This document shows, one piece after another, positions 1 through 10,800 of a stretch of 57,604 bases of DNA (positions are counted from its first letter, which is position 1; each line of letters begins with the position of its first letter). The stretch lies in the NCBI GenBank assembly GCA_019400425.1, contig JAFREE010000152.1, positions 1-57,604 on the forward strand, given 5' to 3'. The notes below the pieces were generated by a model. That model saw only the letters and a list, made by a program, of their open reading frames with translations. It was not told where the DNA came from and searched no databases. This DNA is from Hymenochaete sp. R1 (lineage: Eukaryota > Basidiomycota > Agaricomycetes > Hymenochaetales > Hymenochaetaceae). The translations under genes and the position numbers were made by a program.

Positions 1-138
1 GATATATTTATCCATTGCATATCGCTCCGTATAGTCGAATTTGAGTTTTCTTAGGAACGTCTATGAACGATGCTAATGAGCATGCAAAAGCTGTAGACAC
101 GGCATAGTATCTCACTTACAATCTGAGCTTCAACTTCC

Positions 139-800
139 CTGTGAACCCCTAACGGGACGTCTCGCATGGCCAGAGCGCCATCATACGAGACTCACAAGCC
201 CTTTCATGTTCTTGTCGAATTGTTCCGGAGCATTTGCTATGTTCAAGCCATCCGTTGCTTTCGCAGCAGCATCGAGCAATACGCGCGCTCGATCGAGGTG
301 CACGGTTGACACGGAACTGTCAATAGATGATCGTAGAGCTGTCCTCGAAGCTTGATAAGCTATGGTCGAGGCCATGGAATTTTGTAGTTATAGGTATCAA
401 AATACTTGTATTTGGTGTGGTAGTCCTCGCCAATGTCAAGAACGTCAGGAGAGAAGATGTCATTTCGAACGTGAATGGAGATATGTTCGACAAGTACACC
501 AGTGTAGCATCGGATGGTAGCTAGGGGTCCCAGAAGAAAGTACCTTGATATCGGATACAATTTCAATAGTCTCGTGGTATCTTGTTCGGGATGTTAAACA
601 CTTCTCTTACCTGCGGGAAGGATGCAACGCCGTGCGATTGTGAGGTCTCCGAACATTAACCTTCTTTGCCATGCCTTGTCCACCCTTGATACGGAATGTT
701 TCGATAGCGTCGAGTGTCTGGAGGCGGCCATCGACGTTGTCACAGGAGATGGCGCCGACAATGATGGCGGTGTGAGTGAAAGAGAAAGAAATGTCGATCT
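139..800 (-). pseudogene. Unidentified coding-like fragments, minus strand
   Basis: Three stretches on the minus strand read like pieces of protein but do not join into one clear gene. The best is about 40 codons at 790-610, with phrases such as HTAIIVGAISCDN and ETFRIKGGQGMAKK, followed by a GTAAGA donor. A second open stretch lies at 566-360 and a third at 375-181. I do not recognise the family. Because neighbouring fragments are clearly broken host genes, I read this as another captured or decayed piece. It could instead be the 3' part of a real gene running off the left edge. Confidence 0.25.
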
Positions 801-1301
801 TCAGGCATCGACGGATTTTGCACGTTCAAAGTTGTCCAAACTTGTCTTGCGCGTTGCCTTTTCCCGTTTGACATCGACGTATGTGTATGAGCAACGAACA
901 GAGGTAAATGCGATCAAGTAGCAGTTCACGTGTCCCTCTCCAAAAACCGAATGCCGACATTTCGACGGATCTACAAAACAGATCTCGGATATGGGTCATT
1001 CGGGATGAACTCAATTTTAAATGGATTTAATGGTTGGTCCCGTCTTTTTACATGATATACCGTTATGTTCTTGAACAAGCGCGAATTAATATTGTTTTAG
1101 ATCATAAAGAGACAATTGAATTTAAAAAAAAAATCGTTACAAGAAGTTGTACATTGTTAATGTACAAACCAGAACGTTGCGTCGAAACATGGCGCAACGT
1201 AGGTGACATGAATGAGACCGGGGCTATGCAGGTCTAGGTAACGTTCTTCTATCTTGGTATACGATCGTAAGTAGACATATTTGTACCAAAGGTGACATCA
1301 A

Positions 1302-1674
1302 GAGTTCCATTTCTGTATATGAGAGACAGACGACGGCAGAAAGTTGGTGGATTTCATGAGGGTTGATGAAGGTCCTCAGGATGTTGTACGTATCGAGTAC
1401 GACCCAGGACGCTCAGCACACATCGCTCTCTTGCGCTCTCGAGAGCCGAACGCCAATAACTGTCTCCGCTACAGTTACATACTGACTCACGAAGGCCTTC
1501 GTTCTGGCGACGTTGTTCAAAGTTTCAGGAATGGTGTTCCCGCGAGCATAGTCCCTGGTTTCGATGGCAATCTCAACACTTCGATAGTATCAGATGAGGA
1601 CGTCCACGAAGGACACGACCGATCAAGTTCTTGAGTTCCATTTCTGTATATGAGAGACAGACGACGGCAGAAAG
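1302..1674. repeat. 42-bp exact direct repeat around the uL2m fragment
   Basis: The 42 bases at 1302-1343 recur without mismatch at 1633-1674. The first copy runs straight into the uL2m-like reading frame (it ends with codons for GRK before LVDF). The second copy is followed by unrelated sequence leading to the ubiquitin fragment. A duplicated junction like this suggests template switching or slipped repair when the fragments were joined. Confidence 0.9.
1323..1610 (+). pseudogene. Fragment of mitochondrial ribosomal protein uL2m
   Basis: About 85 codons on the plus strand carry the signature of mitochondrial ribosomal protein L2: LVDFMRVDEGPQDVVRIEY, then DPGRSAHIALLRSR, a SYIL block, and GDVVQSFRNGVP with VPGFDGN. 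In the full protein these lie in the N-terminal RNA-binding half. There is no ATG, no C-terminal half with the peptidyl-transferase His region, and the frame runs out into unrelated sequence near 1632. It is therefore a gene piece, not a gene. It overlaps the 42-bp direct repeat and lies head to head with the ubiquitin piece. Confidence 0.75.
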
Positions 1675-1737
1675 AGTTAATATTGAAAGTACGTTGGACG
1701 ACCGAACGCGAACGATCGTACTTTCTTGACCACTGGA

Positions 1738-1965
1738 CCCTCCCGGGAGACGTAGGACAAGATGAAGAGTGGACTCCTTCTGTATGCGGTAGTCTTGTAG
1801 GTTGTAGTCCTCCTCAAGTTGCATCCCAGAAAATATCAAACGTTGCTGGTCTGGTGGAATTCCCTCCTTATCTTGCACCTTGGCCTTGACAATGGTGATA
1901 GTCTCCGAAGGCGGAACCTCGAGAGTTATCGTCTTTCCCGTCAGGCACTTGACAAAGATTTGCAT
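1738..1965 (-). pseudogene. Degenerate ubiquitin unit (K48M, R74P)
   Basis: A 76-residue ubiquitin unit starts [17 protein letters not shown] and contains [15 protein letters not shown] and [13 protein letters not shown]. It is preceded in frame by RQIRGG, the end of an upstream unit, so it comes from a polyubiquitin gene. Differences from the nearly invariant family sequence include T7C, I30V, K48M, a rewritten 52-60 loop, and R74P in the tail (LRLPGG). Lys 6, 11, 27, 29, 33 and 63 remain. The frame runs on past Gly76 into antisense of the uL2m piece, so no normal processing site follows. Most likely a captured, decaying fragment. Confidence 0.8.
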
Positions 1966-2152
1966 TCCGCCTCTAATTTGACGAATGTTCGGCCGTAGGC
2001 TGAACGGTAAGTCATAAGTACTTACAACGACTTTTCCAACCGGGTTTTTTTGAGTGTTTGTTCTAGGGAGACGATCGTACAAAGTAGAATAGTAAAGGTA
2101 AGTACATATTAATTAGATTTGGATGGAGGGACACGCACCTGTATACTTTGAT

Positions 2153-2195
2153 GACGGTGACTGCATACAATATAATTAATTGTATGCGCACCGTC
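2153..2195. repeat. Imperfect hairpin, 16-bp stem
   Basis: GACGGTG and GCATACAAT on the left pair with ATTGTATGC and CACCGTC on the right, around a 7-nt AT-rich loop. The two stem blocks are separated by a 3-nt/1-nt internal bulge. It sits between the ubiquitin piece and the kinase piece. No CTRR-type Helitron end follows directly on either strand, so its role is unknown. Confidence 0.7.
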
Positions 2196-2943
2196 AACGA
2201 TCTACATGACTCGATCGAGCAGGTGTAGAGAAAAAAACACAAATATCCGCATATAACGCGTCCACTCAAGTCGTTGCGCGTATTTGACATTCAGTAAGAT
2301 GAGTATCCGAAACAGATACAAATTACCATTATTGATTGATCATTGGTAGGGTGCCAGAAGGTTACAAATTAACGGTTCATGACAGGAGTCCCAGGTTCAA
2401 CTCGCCATGCTATCTCTTCTGCATGAACTTTGGATCCCAATCATCGATTGCGCGACATTCGTACCAGGCGCTTTCGATACGAACTTTGACATTCGCATAT
2501 CCCGGACCTCCATCCGAAGACGACACTCGAGATGCTATAGCGCGGGAGAACTATAAACGGGATTAAGATTAGTCGTGAGAATGCTATGGAAATGATAAAC
2601 TGTGCGTCAGTGCCAGCCTTTCTCTCATTGTGAACCAGACTTGAACTCTGCACCCGATCTGAAGCACCAAGACGGCACATCGACGTGGCCGTGGCTGCTC
2701 GCCAAATCCATGACCATTCCACCATTCCAAGACGTTTACGTGATTTCTGGGCACTAGCTTGGTTCAGAGCGGAATCACCATAGCTAAGGGTTAAACGAGA
2801 GGCCAAGCACCAGTCCAGAGATCGGGTTTCGCCGGTTTTGCATGCGGCTTGGATAGACTTTGAGATGGTATATGAAGATGGACGTGTCGGTGTGTTGAAT
2901 TATTCTTCTATTATTAGGACTAAAGCTGACGATGAATGGGGTC

Positions 2944-3160
2944 ATCAGAGCGCCAGAAATTCTTCTCGGTGAAAAGATTTACTCAACCTCCGTTGATATG
3001 TGGTCTGTTGGATGCATTTTCGGAGAACTGCTCTTGAAAGAGCCCGTCTTCCAAGGCAAGAACGAAATGGAGCTGATTTCTATGATCTTGTAGTAGCTTG
3101 CGGCTCCTACACTGGCGATCTGGCCAGGCATTCGCGTAGAGTCACGGCCAGAGGCAATGT
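2944..3160 (+). pseudogene. CDK11-like protein kinase fragment
   Basis: About 50 codons on the plus strand match the kinase core just after the activation loop: [20 protein letters not shown], then [19 protein letters not shown] and ELISMI. RAPE is the APE motif of subdomain VIII, and DMWSVGCIF is subdomain [15 protein letters not shown] is typical of the CDK10/CDK11 group. After a frame change, or an intron with poor sites, PTLAIWPGIR continues the same family (GSPT..WPG). The upstream HRD and DFG regions are not readable. There is no start and no C-lobe end, so it is a gene piece. Confidence 0.7.
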
Positions 3161-4669
3161 CTTGAGTGGTTGTATCTATCTATTGCGCTCGGTGAAACGC
3201 TTGATTGCTTTGTCTTTAGGAACACAGCGCGAGGAGTTGGGGACGTAGCCAATGAGGCCATGCCCTTTCTTGTTGCGACCACCGAACGTCCTCTTTGTTG
3301 GCTACATAGAAGTGCGGTCGTTAATGACAAGTTCTTGTTAATCTCTCCCAAGGCACTCACATCGGGATTTTGTGGAGTAAAACTCACCGTTTTGCAATTC
3401 GTCCTGAAGTAAAGCATGGATAGATCTGTGCTGATACTTCGTAAAGCAGCATTTCTGAACGCATCTTGTCTGGAGTGTGTCTTTTCTCGAGTTCACGGCG
3501 ATCAGGTTGTCGTCGAGTCCGAGGTGAGTATGTTCTTGATTTAATTCGCTGATGAGATGACAAGGTCGAGCATTCGTGCTTGGAATCCAAAGTTGAAAGT
3601 GGTGATCAGGGACGCATGTTTAGATTCAAATGATGGAAGACATTCTCTCGCGAAACAGATGGAGCAAGGTCAGGCGATGAAGGGGTAAAAGTAACGCAAT
3701 CCTTTGTTTTCTTAATGTGCGTTTTTTAATTAAGCGCAAGATTTCCCGCAATTGTCCGCATTTGGTGTCTTTGTACGGAGACCTTTCAGTGAACTTGCAT
3801 GGAGCAAGATATTCAAGATCGCACAGGAACGCGATGTTTAGTGTAAGTCACATAGTGGGCCAGTGTTAGACATCAAGTCCATCCGCAAGTGGTGAACCAG
3901 AATGGGCGAGCATGGGAAACGATCGCGTTTGTTACAGTAAGTCAATACTTTGAAGGTTTGAAAGAACGGAAGATGACTCACTGGTTGCATGTGTCATCAT
4001 TGCGAGGGTGTTCAAAAGAACGAACGTCGACCTCGCTACTAAACTTGAAGGAGTGAATGTGAGGTACGTGAACAGTGGAGGAAGACCAAAATGGGACGGC
4101 GTTGGTGAGTGAAAGTAAGTGGTTTATACTGCATTATCGCTGCAAATGAAAGATGAGCAATTTGTGCTATGTCGAATTTTAAAGGGATACTCAGCTTCTA
4201 CGACCAGACCGCAGTCCGCGAGTGATCTGCTGACCAATAATATGAAAAGAAGAACCCCTTAACCCACAGAAGATACGTATAAGACCTTGAAGTATGTACC
4301 CTTGAAAGTCTTGATCTCATACGTTCTTCCCTTAAGGTGCAACGATGATGAACAGGACAAAGAAAAAAAAACCGGGGACACGAAAGAAGAGAAAGGATAA
4401 GAGTATGGAAGAGACGAGGTTGGGGGAACGCGGCAAGGGAGAAAAAATGAAGTGCATCGTGAGAAAATGATGATCAAGCGTACGTTTCATTAGTCGTCGA
4501 GGAATGAAAACTTATATTAAGTTCATGTCTGATTCGATTATCAGGTGAAAATAATGCGAGACGGCGGACGCTGATACTAAAGATGAGTGCGCACATTGCT
4601 TGGCTTCCATACGCTGAGTACTTGCATTTGCAGGTCGGACTTTCCAAACGTAAGTACGTTGTATGCAGG
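3142..4669. other. Gene-free stretch with possible small exons
   Basis: No gene can be supported here. An open minus-strand stretch at 3417-3142 and a plus-strand stretch starting with ATG at 3416 (MDRSVLILRKAAFLNASCLE, ending at a GTGAGT donor near 3530) both look coding but end quickly and match nothing I know. They may be further captured pieces. From 3,600 to 4,670, the side where the Helitron 3' end should lie, I see only short ORFs and A-rich tracts, and I could not find a convincing CTRR end with its hairpin. Confidence 0.3.
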
Positions 4670-7600
4670 TCATGATTCTTCTGCGACACGGGTATATAAC
4701 ACTAAAGTTGGAAACTGGCCTGGAATGGGAGACTTGAGAAGACCAGATGTGTTCACAAGGCTTTTTACCGATCTAAAATACGCACCATGCATGAGCATGC
4801 CATCGCTCAGCCATGTGATCCGATTTGGATCGAAAATTGCGGAAGTGAAGTGGTGATCCCGATAATAGACAGCACCGGACAAACGGTAAGTTTTATGCGA
4901 ATTTGAACGAGACGGGTCGAAAACGGTGATGAAAGAAGAAATACTCAATTCTTGTGATGTGTCAGGTAATTCGATACATATCATACTGCGAAAGGAAAAG
5001 CCATTAGAATCGACATGTTGCGCAACTTGCACGAACGAACCACATGCAGTACAATTGGAAGCGAAGTTTCGGAGATAAAAGTTTACCCAGGTCTCGGTAT
5101 TAAACGATGCATCAGAGTGAGTCGTGATGTCATTGAATCGAACGTACTTCGAGTAATCCGACACAAAAGAAGTATTTACCGTCGCAGATGTCATACTCGC
5201 GCAGAGAGGACATGTGACAAGTTGGGTGACATAGTTATGGGTGGACGAGAACACGTATTGGGCGACGGGAGGAGACTCAATTATTTCGGAACCATACGGA
5301 AACAAGAATCTGTCGAAGGAGTTCATAAGTTGCCGTTCCTCGTCCCTGACGGTTTCAAACAGACATTCGTTGTTGTCCAATTTCACGAACTTCTGCAGGA
5401 GAGACGATCGTAAACAGTTGTCTCTGTCATTGGAATTTGGTGCGTACAATGATTTCCAACAGTTGTAAATTGTCGAAAAAACTGAATCATACGCGCAAGA
5501 CTGGTTACGAGAATCCCAACGCAAACCGACATATGAAGTTATGCGCGAATGCACGTGTTGTGGGTGTGTGCGTAGTGAAGATGCATTTCTAATCTGGCGG
5601 ATATCGGGACGAATTATGGAATCTGCAGATTGCAATGTGGTTCGCGAGTGTAGAGGGACAGTGACAGATTCATGGCCGGTGGAGACTAGTAAGTACCTAT
5701 CAAAATCGTCAAATAGCGCCATACGAGTAGGAGAAGGGACTTGCTGAATGAAACGGGATTCGTATTTGTAAAGTGTAATTCGATCTAGTTTGTCGATCTC
5801 TTGGAACTCACGATGTAGATCAGGGCTCAACCCGCCTTTCAGAAGGTTGTCGTTTACACAGTCAAGGACAAGCGTTTTTTCAGCAGACGTGCTGCGGGAC
5901 AATGCGACGTAAATTGAATGGTGACTTCTAGAATTACGGATGTATACGACATTTATAGGCAGGCTTCGACCTTGTGATGAGTAATCAGTCATAGCAAAAT
6001 CCAAAACGACAGGAACTTGGCGACGACGGACACAGCGCTTGTATTTACTTGGATATCGACATTCAACTTGTTCTTCGCGTGCAACTAGCGGGACAACATT
6101 GGTGGGCAGGCCAGGAATATGAACAGTATGAGGCGGTTCACGAAGTTCGACAAACAAGGTATCTAAAGTGTACATACCTTGTCGGAATTCATGGCAATCC
6201 CATGCGACAACAAAGGCCTTTGCTCCATTGGTCACGCCAAGTCGGGTGGCATCGTTCTTCCGAATCATGACAGGCATACCTTTACAGATGGAAAGGGAAC
6301 CCGGAACATGTTGAGTCTTTCCCGGCAAAAGATTCCACAATTCCTCTTGTTCGCGGAAGGATATGTGCCCTGTTTTCAAGAAGGGATCTGCGGACGTTTG
6401 CTGATGCTTGACAGGACGGTCAATAGAATAAAACTTCATCAAAGGCTGGCCAGATTCCGCAGAGAACAAGGATTGTCCTATTAAGTTAATGGTGTCCCTT
6501 TCAACGTTGAATGGTGTAATTATTGACAGTTCTCGAGGAAGAGACCGAGCAAAAAGTCTTGTCTTGTCGGAACTGTCAGCCTGCAAAGACCGAAGGAATG
6601 AAATGTCATCTTCGGTGCACGCACGTTTGCGTAAGTGTTCCAGCAACGTCCGGTATTTCGATTCGTTGATTGACTGAGAAGTTTGACGCATATTTTCAGT
6701 TAGCATCACGACCGTCGTGACTTGATTCCATAGGGCTTTACCCTCTACGGCTCTTTCAACAGACCTCGAAAGTCTAACCCTGGATGTAATGAGCTGATCA
6801 CGTATCTTTGCAAGATTAGTATAAATGGGATATCCCATAGCCGGCTTTAACTGGGCAAAGTCGCCAGCGAAGATGATATTGAAGCCCCCGAAAGGTAAAG
6901 TAGGTGTACTATTTCGTACCTGTGCTAACCTCTCCGATATGGTTTGCAAACTCTGCAAACTTATCATTGAAATTTCGTCAATGAACAAGTATTTAACGTT
7001 CTTAATCCTAGAATCGAGTTCAGCGAGTGCTGTCGGAGAAGAAGAAGAATACTCATCATCGGAAGAACTCTTGGTAAGACCAAGGAAGGAATGGTAAGTC
7101 GAACCCCCTAACAAGACGGCAGCAGCGCCAGTGGGAGCTAAAAGGGATAGAGCGTCAGCCATTCGTCGTTCGCGAAAGAATTCGTTCAAACTTTTGATGA
7201 CCTGTGATTTGCCCGTACCACCCATTCCACCAATGTACATACGTAATTGAGCACCTCCTCGTTGCAGGGAGTGTTGGGCGACAATGCGGAATGCACGTTC
7301 TTGTTGTGAGTTAAGTGAAAAAGCTCTGCAGACAGAATCCATTATAGTGGGTGGGTCATAATCAGGAGGGAAGCGGAAAGGGTTGTCCTCGCCGAAGCGA
7401 AGAGGAAGAACTGTATCATCCACACTGTTTGGATGAGATTGGGGCGCATTATTCGATCGATACCGTGACTGCATTGAATGGGCAACGGAATCACGAACCT
7501 TTGACAATCTATCTTTCCATTGCGACGAAAGCTGACCGAGAAATGGAGGAGAGTCATCTCCGTCACCAGTGACATTGATGGAAATGGAACCAGGTCGACG

Positions 7601-7816
7601 GACAGAAGTCCATCCTGTGTGGTGGAGAATATTGGTGATGTGGACGGAGCGATTTCGTTCAATGAGGGAAGTATTGGTAGGTATGAGGAGATGAGATACG
7701 TCATCATCACCTCCATCTTGATGTACGACATCATCATCCATGTCGGCATTCATCTGTTCGGAAGGGTAGTCAGCCAAGATAGAGGGAATATCATGACCAG
7801 AGCAACCAGACTGCAT
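4670..7816 (-). CDS. Helitron helicase half with C-terminal peptidase-like domain
   Basis: This is the C-terminal half of a Helitron RepHel protein, 1048 codons without an intron. Residues about 150-690 are a Pif1/RecD-type SF1B DNA helicase: Walker A GGMGGTGKS near residue 200, Walker B LFIDEIS, GDFAQLKP, and late motifs TDYSSQGRSLP and SIYVALSRS. It would unwind DNA during rolling-circle transposition. Residues about 760-1030 add a domain with a Cys box (NQSCAYDSVFSTIYN, Cys near 772), two CxxC pairs (TCPLCAS and NCTACGS) and a His box (YYRDHHFTSAIF, near 990). That order resembles UCH/USP cysteine peptidases with a zinc finger. ATG 7816 lies in frame with Rep, just past its TAA stop, so this is probably the severed second half of one protein rather than a separate gene. 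Confidence 0.88.
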   Translation of the reverse strand: MQSGCSGHDIPSILADYPSEQMNADMDDDVVHQDGGDDDVSHLLIPTNTSLIERNRSVHITNILHHTGWTSVRRPGSISINVTGDGDDSPPFLGQLSSQWKDRLSKVRDSVAHSMQSRYRSNNAPQSHPNSVDDTVLPLRFGEDNPFRFPPDYDPPTIMDSVCRAFSLNSQQERAFRIVAQHSLQRGGAQLRMYIGGMGGTGKSQVIKSLNEFFRERRMADALSLLAPTGAAAVLLGGSTYHSFLGLTKSSSDDEYSSSSPTALAELDSRIKNVKYLFIDEISMISLQSLQTISERLAQVRNSTPTLPFGGFNIIFAGDFAQLKPAMGYPIYTNLAKIRDQLITSRVRLSRSVERAVEGKALWNQVTTVVMLTENMRQTSQSINESKYRTLLEHLRKRACTEDDISFLRSLQADSSDKTRLFARSLPRELSIITPFNVERDTINLIGQSLFSAESGQPLMKFYSIDRPVKHQQTSADPFLKTGHISFREQEELWNLLPGKTQHVPGSLSICKGMPVMIRKNDATRLGVTNGAKAFVVAWDCHEFRQGMYTLDTLFVELREPPHTVHIPGLPTNVVPLVAREEQVECRYPSKYKRCVRRRQVPVVLDFAMTDYSSQGRSLPINVVYIRNSRSHHSIYVALSRSTSAEKTLVLDCVNDNLLKGGLSPDLHREFQEIDKLDRITLYKYESRFIQQVPSPTRMALFDDFDRYLLVSTGHESVTVPLHSRTTLQSADSIIRPDIRQIRNASSLRTHPQHVHSRITSYVGLRWDSRNQSCAYDSVFSTIYNCWKSLYAPNSNDRDNCLRSSLLQKFVKLDNNECLFETVRDEERQLMNSFDRFLFPYGSEIIESPPVAQYVFSSTHNYVTQLVTCPLCASMTSATVNTSFVSDYSKYVRFNDITTHSDASFNTETWVNFYLRNFASNCTACGSFVQVAQHVDSNGFSFRSMICIELPDTSQELSISSFITVFDPSRSNSHKTYRLSGAVYYRDHHFTSAIFDPNRITWLSDGMLMHGAYFRSVKSLVNTSGLLKSPIPGQFPTLVLYTRVAEES

Positions 7817-7819
7817 ACG

Positions 7820-10800
7820 TTAGGCGAAAAAGTCATCAGCGGATCGGAGGCATTCGTTTCGAACATTAAAATTCTTGATGAGCTGTCGCTGACGATCAGT
7901 GAAGACAAAGGAGTCAAAAGTTTCGCGCAACGTACGGCCTGACGGGCAAATTTCGGAACCGTCTCTCCAATGCAGAAAAATTGTTAACATTGACAGATAG
8001 AAATATTCCGCATCAGAAGAACTTTGAGATGGAGGATGGGTCAAGAAATTTGGAATTCGTCTTGCGTTCGTGGGAAGCATTGAGATGGCATGCGATTTGT
8101 AAAATGGATGGGCGGGAAGAAAGCGAAGGAGGCCGTCTGAATTTACAACACGATCGTCGTCTTCGGTGTCGTTTGTGGAAGCTTCAAGTTGAAGCATCTT
8201 CGAAGTCAATGTACGCTTCCGTTTGCCAAGAACGGAGCGCGAAGAACAATGTGTGGGTTGAGTCTGTGAATGCTCAGTGCCAGTGGAAGAGGGTCCAGGA
8301 TCGTTAGGAACTTGACTTTTTAACATACCACCTTTTTTTTTGGTTATTCGAAGCGGAACTTTATTGCAAAGCAAAATAAAGTCATAAGGGTTGAAATCCT
8401 CAAGCTCTATTGGTCGATACATATAATCCATCACGACATGATACGGAACGAATGAGTCTCCATCCCTCGTTATGAAAAGTCGTTGACTGTCATAATCATC
8501 GAAAGGAATTTCATTCGAGGAATCAGAGTGGGGATTAGCTACCTTGTTAGCAGTGACTGCCACAAATTGTTTCCAAGGAAAGTTAACAAATTCGTGATCA
8601 GTATAATGATCTGGATGGCCAAGTAGGTAGGCGGCGGCCATTGGGCTACCAATCTCCTGTTTAGCAGTTAGTGCATTTACGGTCTTTGTCAAAACTCGTC
8701 GGCTCTGATCACTGTGTTGACTGTCGTCTACGTTGGAAGAAAATGGGTTCCTTGCCAGCTGGTCGAGCATGGTATCGAACATAACAGCGGTCTTCAAGGG
8801 AGTCTTGGTGATGTAATTAGTCACGTACATAACGACAGCCTTTAGAGCAGTTCCAGATTGTAGGCATGTAACATCGGTATTTGAGCGCAGAAGGTAAGAC
8901 AGAACTGGGTTATAGCAATTCATCATAGATTCTGATTTTTGTAGGACAACGACACCATCGTCAGTAATGGTCGATCCGTGATGAGTTGGTCTCGGAAAGC
9001 GTGCCTTGCATGTTGACGAAGGATCGCGGGGATCTTTTCCACACGAGAACCGAGCACATGTATGAAAGTTACAACGAGTTACAATGGAGTCAACCCGGGA
9101 CGGGAAGGATTCCCACCATGACTTATTATTGGAACAATCACGGCATAGAGGAGCGTTCTGGCTGTTTATGCACGGACTGGCACACTTTAGAGGAACGGGA
9201 AGTGGCAGAAGTTGAACGGGATCATAACCAGGAGGATCTTGTTGCGCCTGGCGTAGCAGGACGTCTGAAGAGGAACCCGTCATGAGGTCACCTGTATGAC
9301 ACGACTTAAAGTAAGAAATGAGTTCGTTTTGAAAGTTACTGTCATTAGACAATAGCTTGTCCCGAATTTCATCAAGGGGGGGCGCGCCTTCAATCCAGAG
9401 TAGAAGATGAAGATGAAGAGTCAGTCTGCCTTGCTGTTCAACTGTACCGAAAAACGCAGAAGTCTTACCAAACAGCCCGCCCTTTTCATCTGAACCTTGC
9501 AGAGCGTGACGTATGAAAAGTTGTACCATGAGATGAAAGAACCGCGCAGCACCGACGGGGTTTTTGGCAACTATAGAGTAACGAGTGCTAGCATCGAGAG
9601 GGAGAGGATGAAAAAACTCTTTAGTATCCGCGTAATAGAGGGAGATAGGATTCTTGCCATCAGGAGGAGTTATAGTTATGAACCACGTTGGAGGACCTCT
9701 TGCGCAAATGACTGACCAGATCTGGCTGCGCAAAGATTTCTTGGAGGCCACGGAGGCAAAGACTGAGTTGCTGACGAGATCAACATCACTTAAAATATGG
9801 AAGCATACCTGTTCTTCCGGTGTCTGGGCAGTCACCCTCTCGCCGGCTTTCATACGAGAAACAATAGAGGATAGAACGGAAAGGTCGACAGTCTTCAGTC
9901 GTTCAGTGACATTGACAAAAGAACTTCTTTTTGAAACGAGGTTGCCCCTACTGACGCACTGCCTAATCTGTAAGAGATTGAAGCAAAGGATGATAAACTC
10001 ACCATCGAGCTGGAAACGTTTGTCGTGATAATACAGGAGCCACTTTATCCATTCAGAATTGGACAGGCGCGGACCAACGCCACGGTCGTTGCCAATACCT
10101 CCAAACCCATACGGGAACAGCCATGGATACGATTGAGTAAGGAGATGCTCATTGTCGAACGTTTTAACCGGTTCGTCCCCTCTACCGATACCAAGAACTA
10201 ATTGTCCTCTGAGTAACGTTTGCAAAGCAAATGCCTTTAATGCGATGGGATCGGTGGAAGCTTCTGAATAAGCATCATATGAGATACCGGTAACTGTGAA
10301 GGGAACATCTATTTCTTCACCTGTCGAGTTCACACCTTCTTCGATAGCGGAGTCGTGCACGGCAGTGGCGACAGAATCACGATTACCCGGGTCTGCAGAT
10401 TGCGTCCACCTGGGATGAACGGGAATTTGGTTATCAGAGTAAGTCTCAAGATTTTCTAGACTTATCTCGAGATCTGCGTATTCAGGATTATTGAGCTTCA
10501 AAAATGTTAGAATGTCGTAAACCTTATCTTTCCGAACGAGAAAGGGCATCCTATCTAGTATATCAGAGGAAGGAAATGTTTCCCCTGTGAAACAGAATGC
10601 GAATATTTCTTTAAAGTCCTTTTTAGGAGGTGGAAGGATGTTGTAAACTTTACGAGTTGGAGATGGCACGAGAATGACGTTACCTTTCGTCATAAGTCTT
10701 CCCGACTTGGCTCTAACGCAGAACACGTTGTGCTGATGCCTGGAAACAATCAAACGTTCAGCATAATTCACATCGCGGAGAACATCAGGGACAGGTCCCA

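Noticed and set aside
2385..2410. Possible tRNA T-arm (GGTTCAACTC)
   Set aside because: No pairing arms or A box at the right distance.
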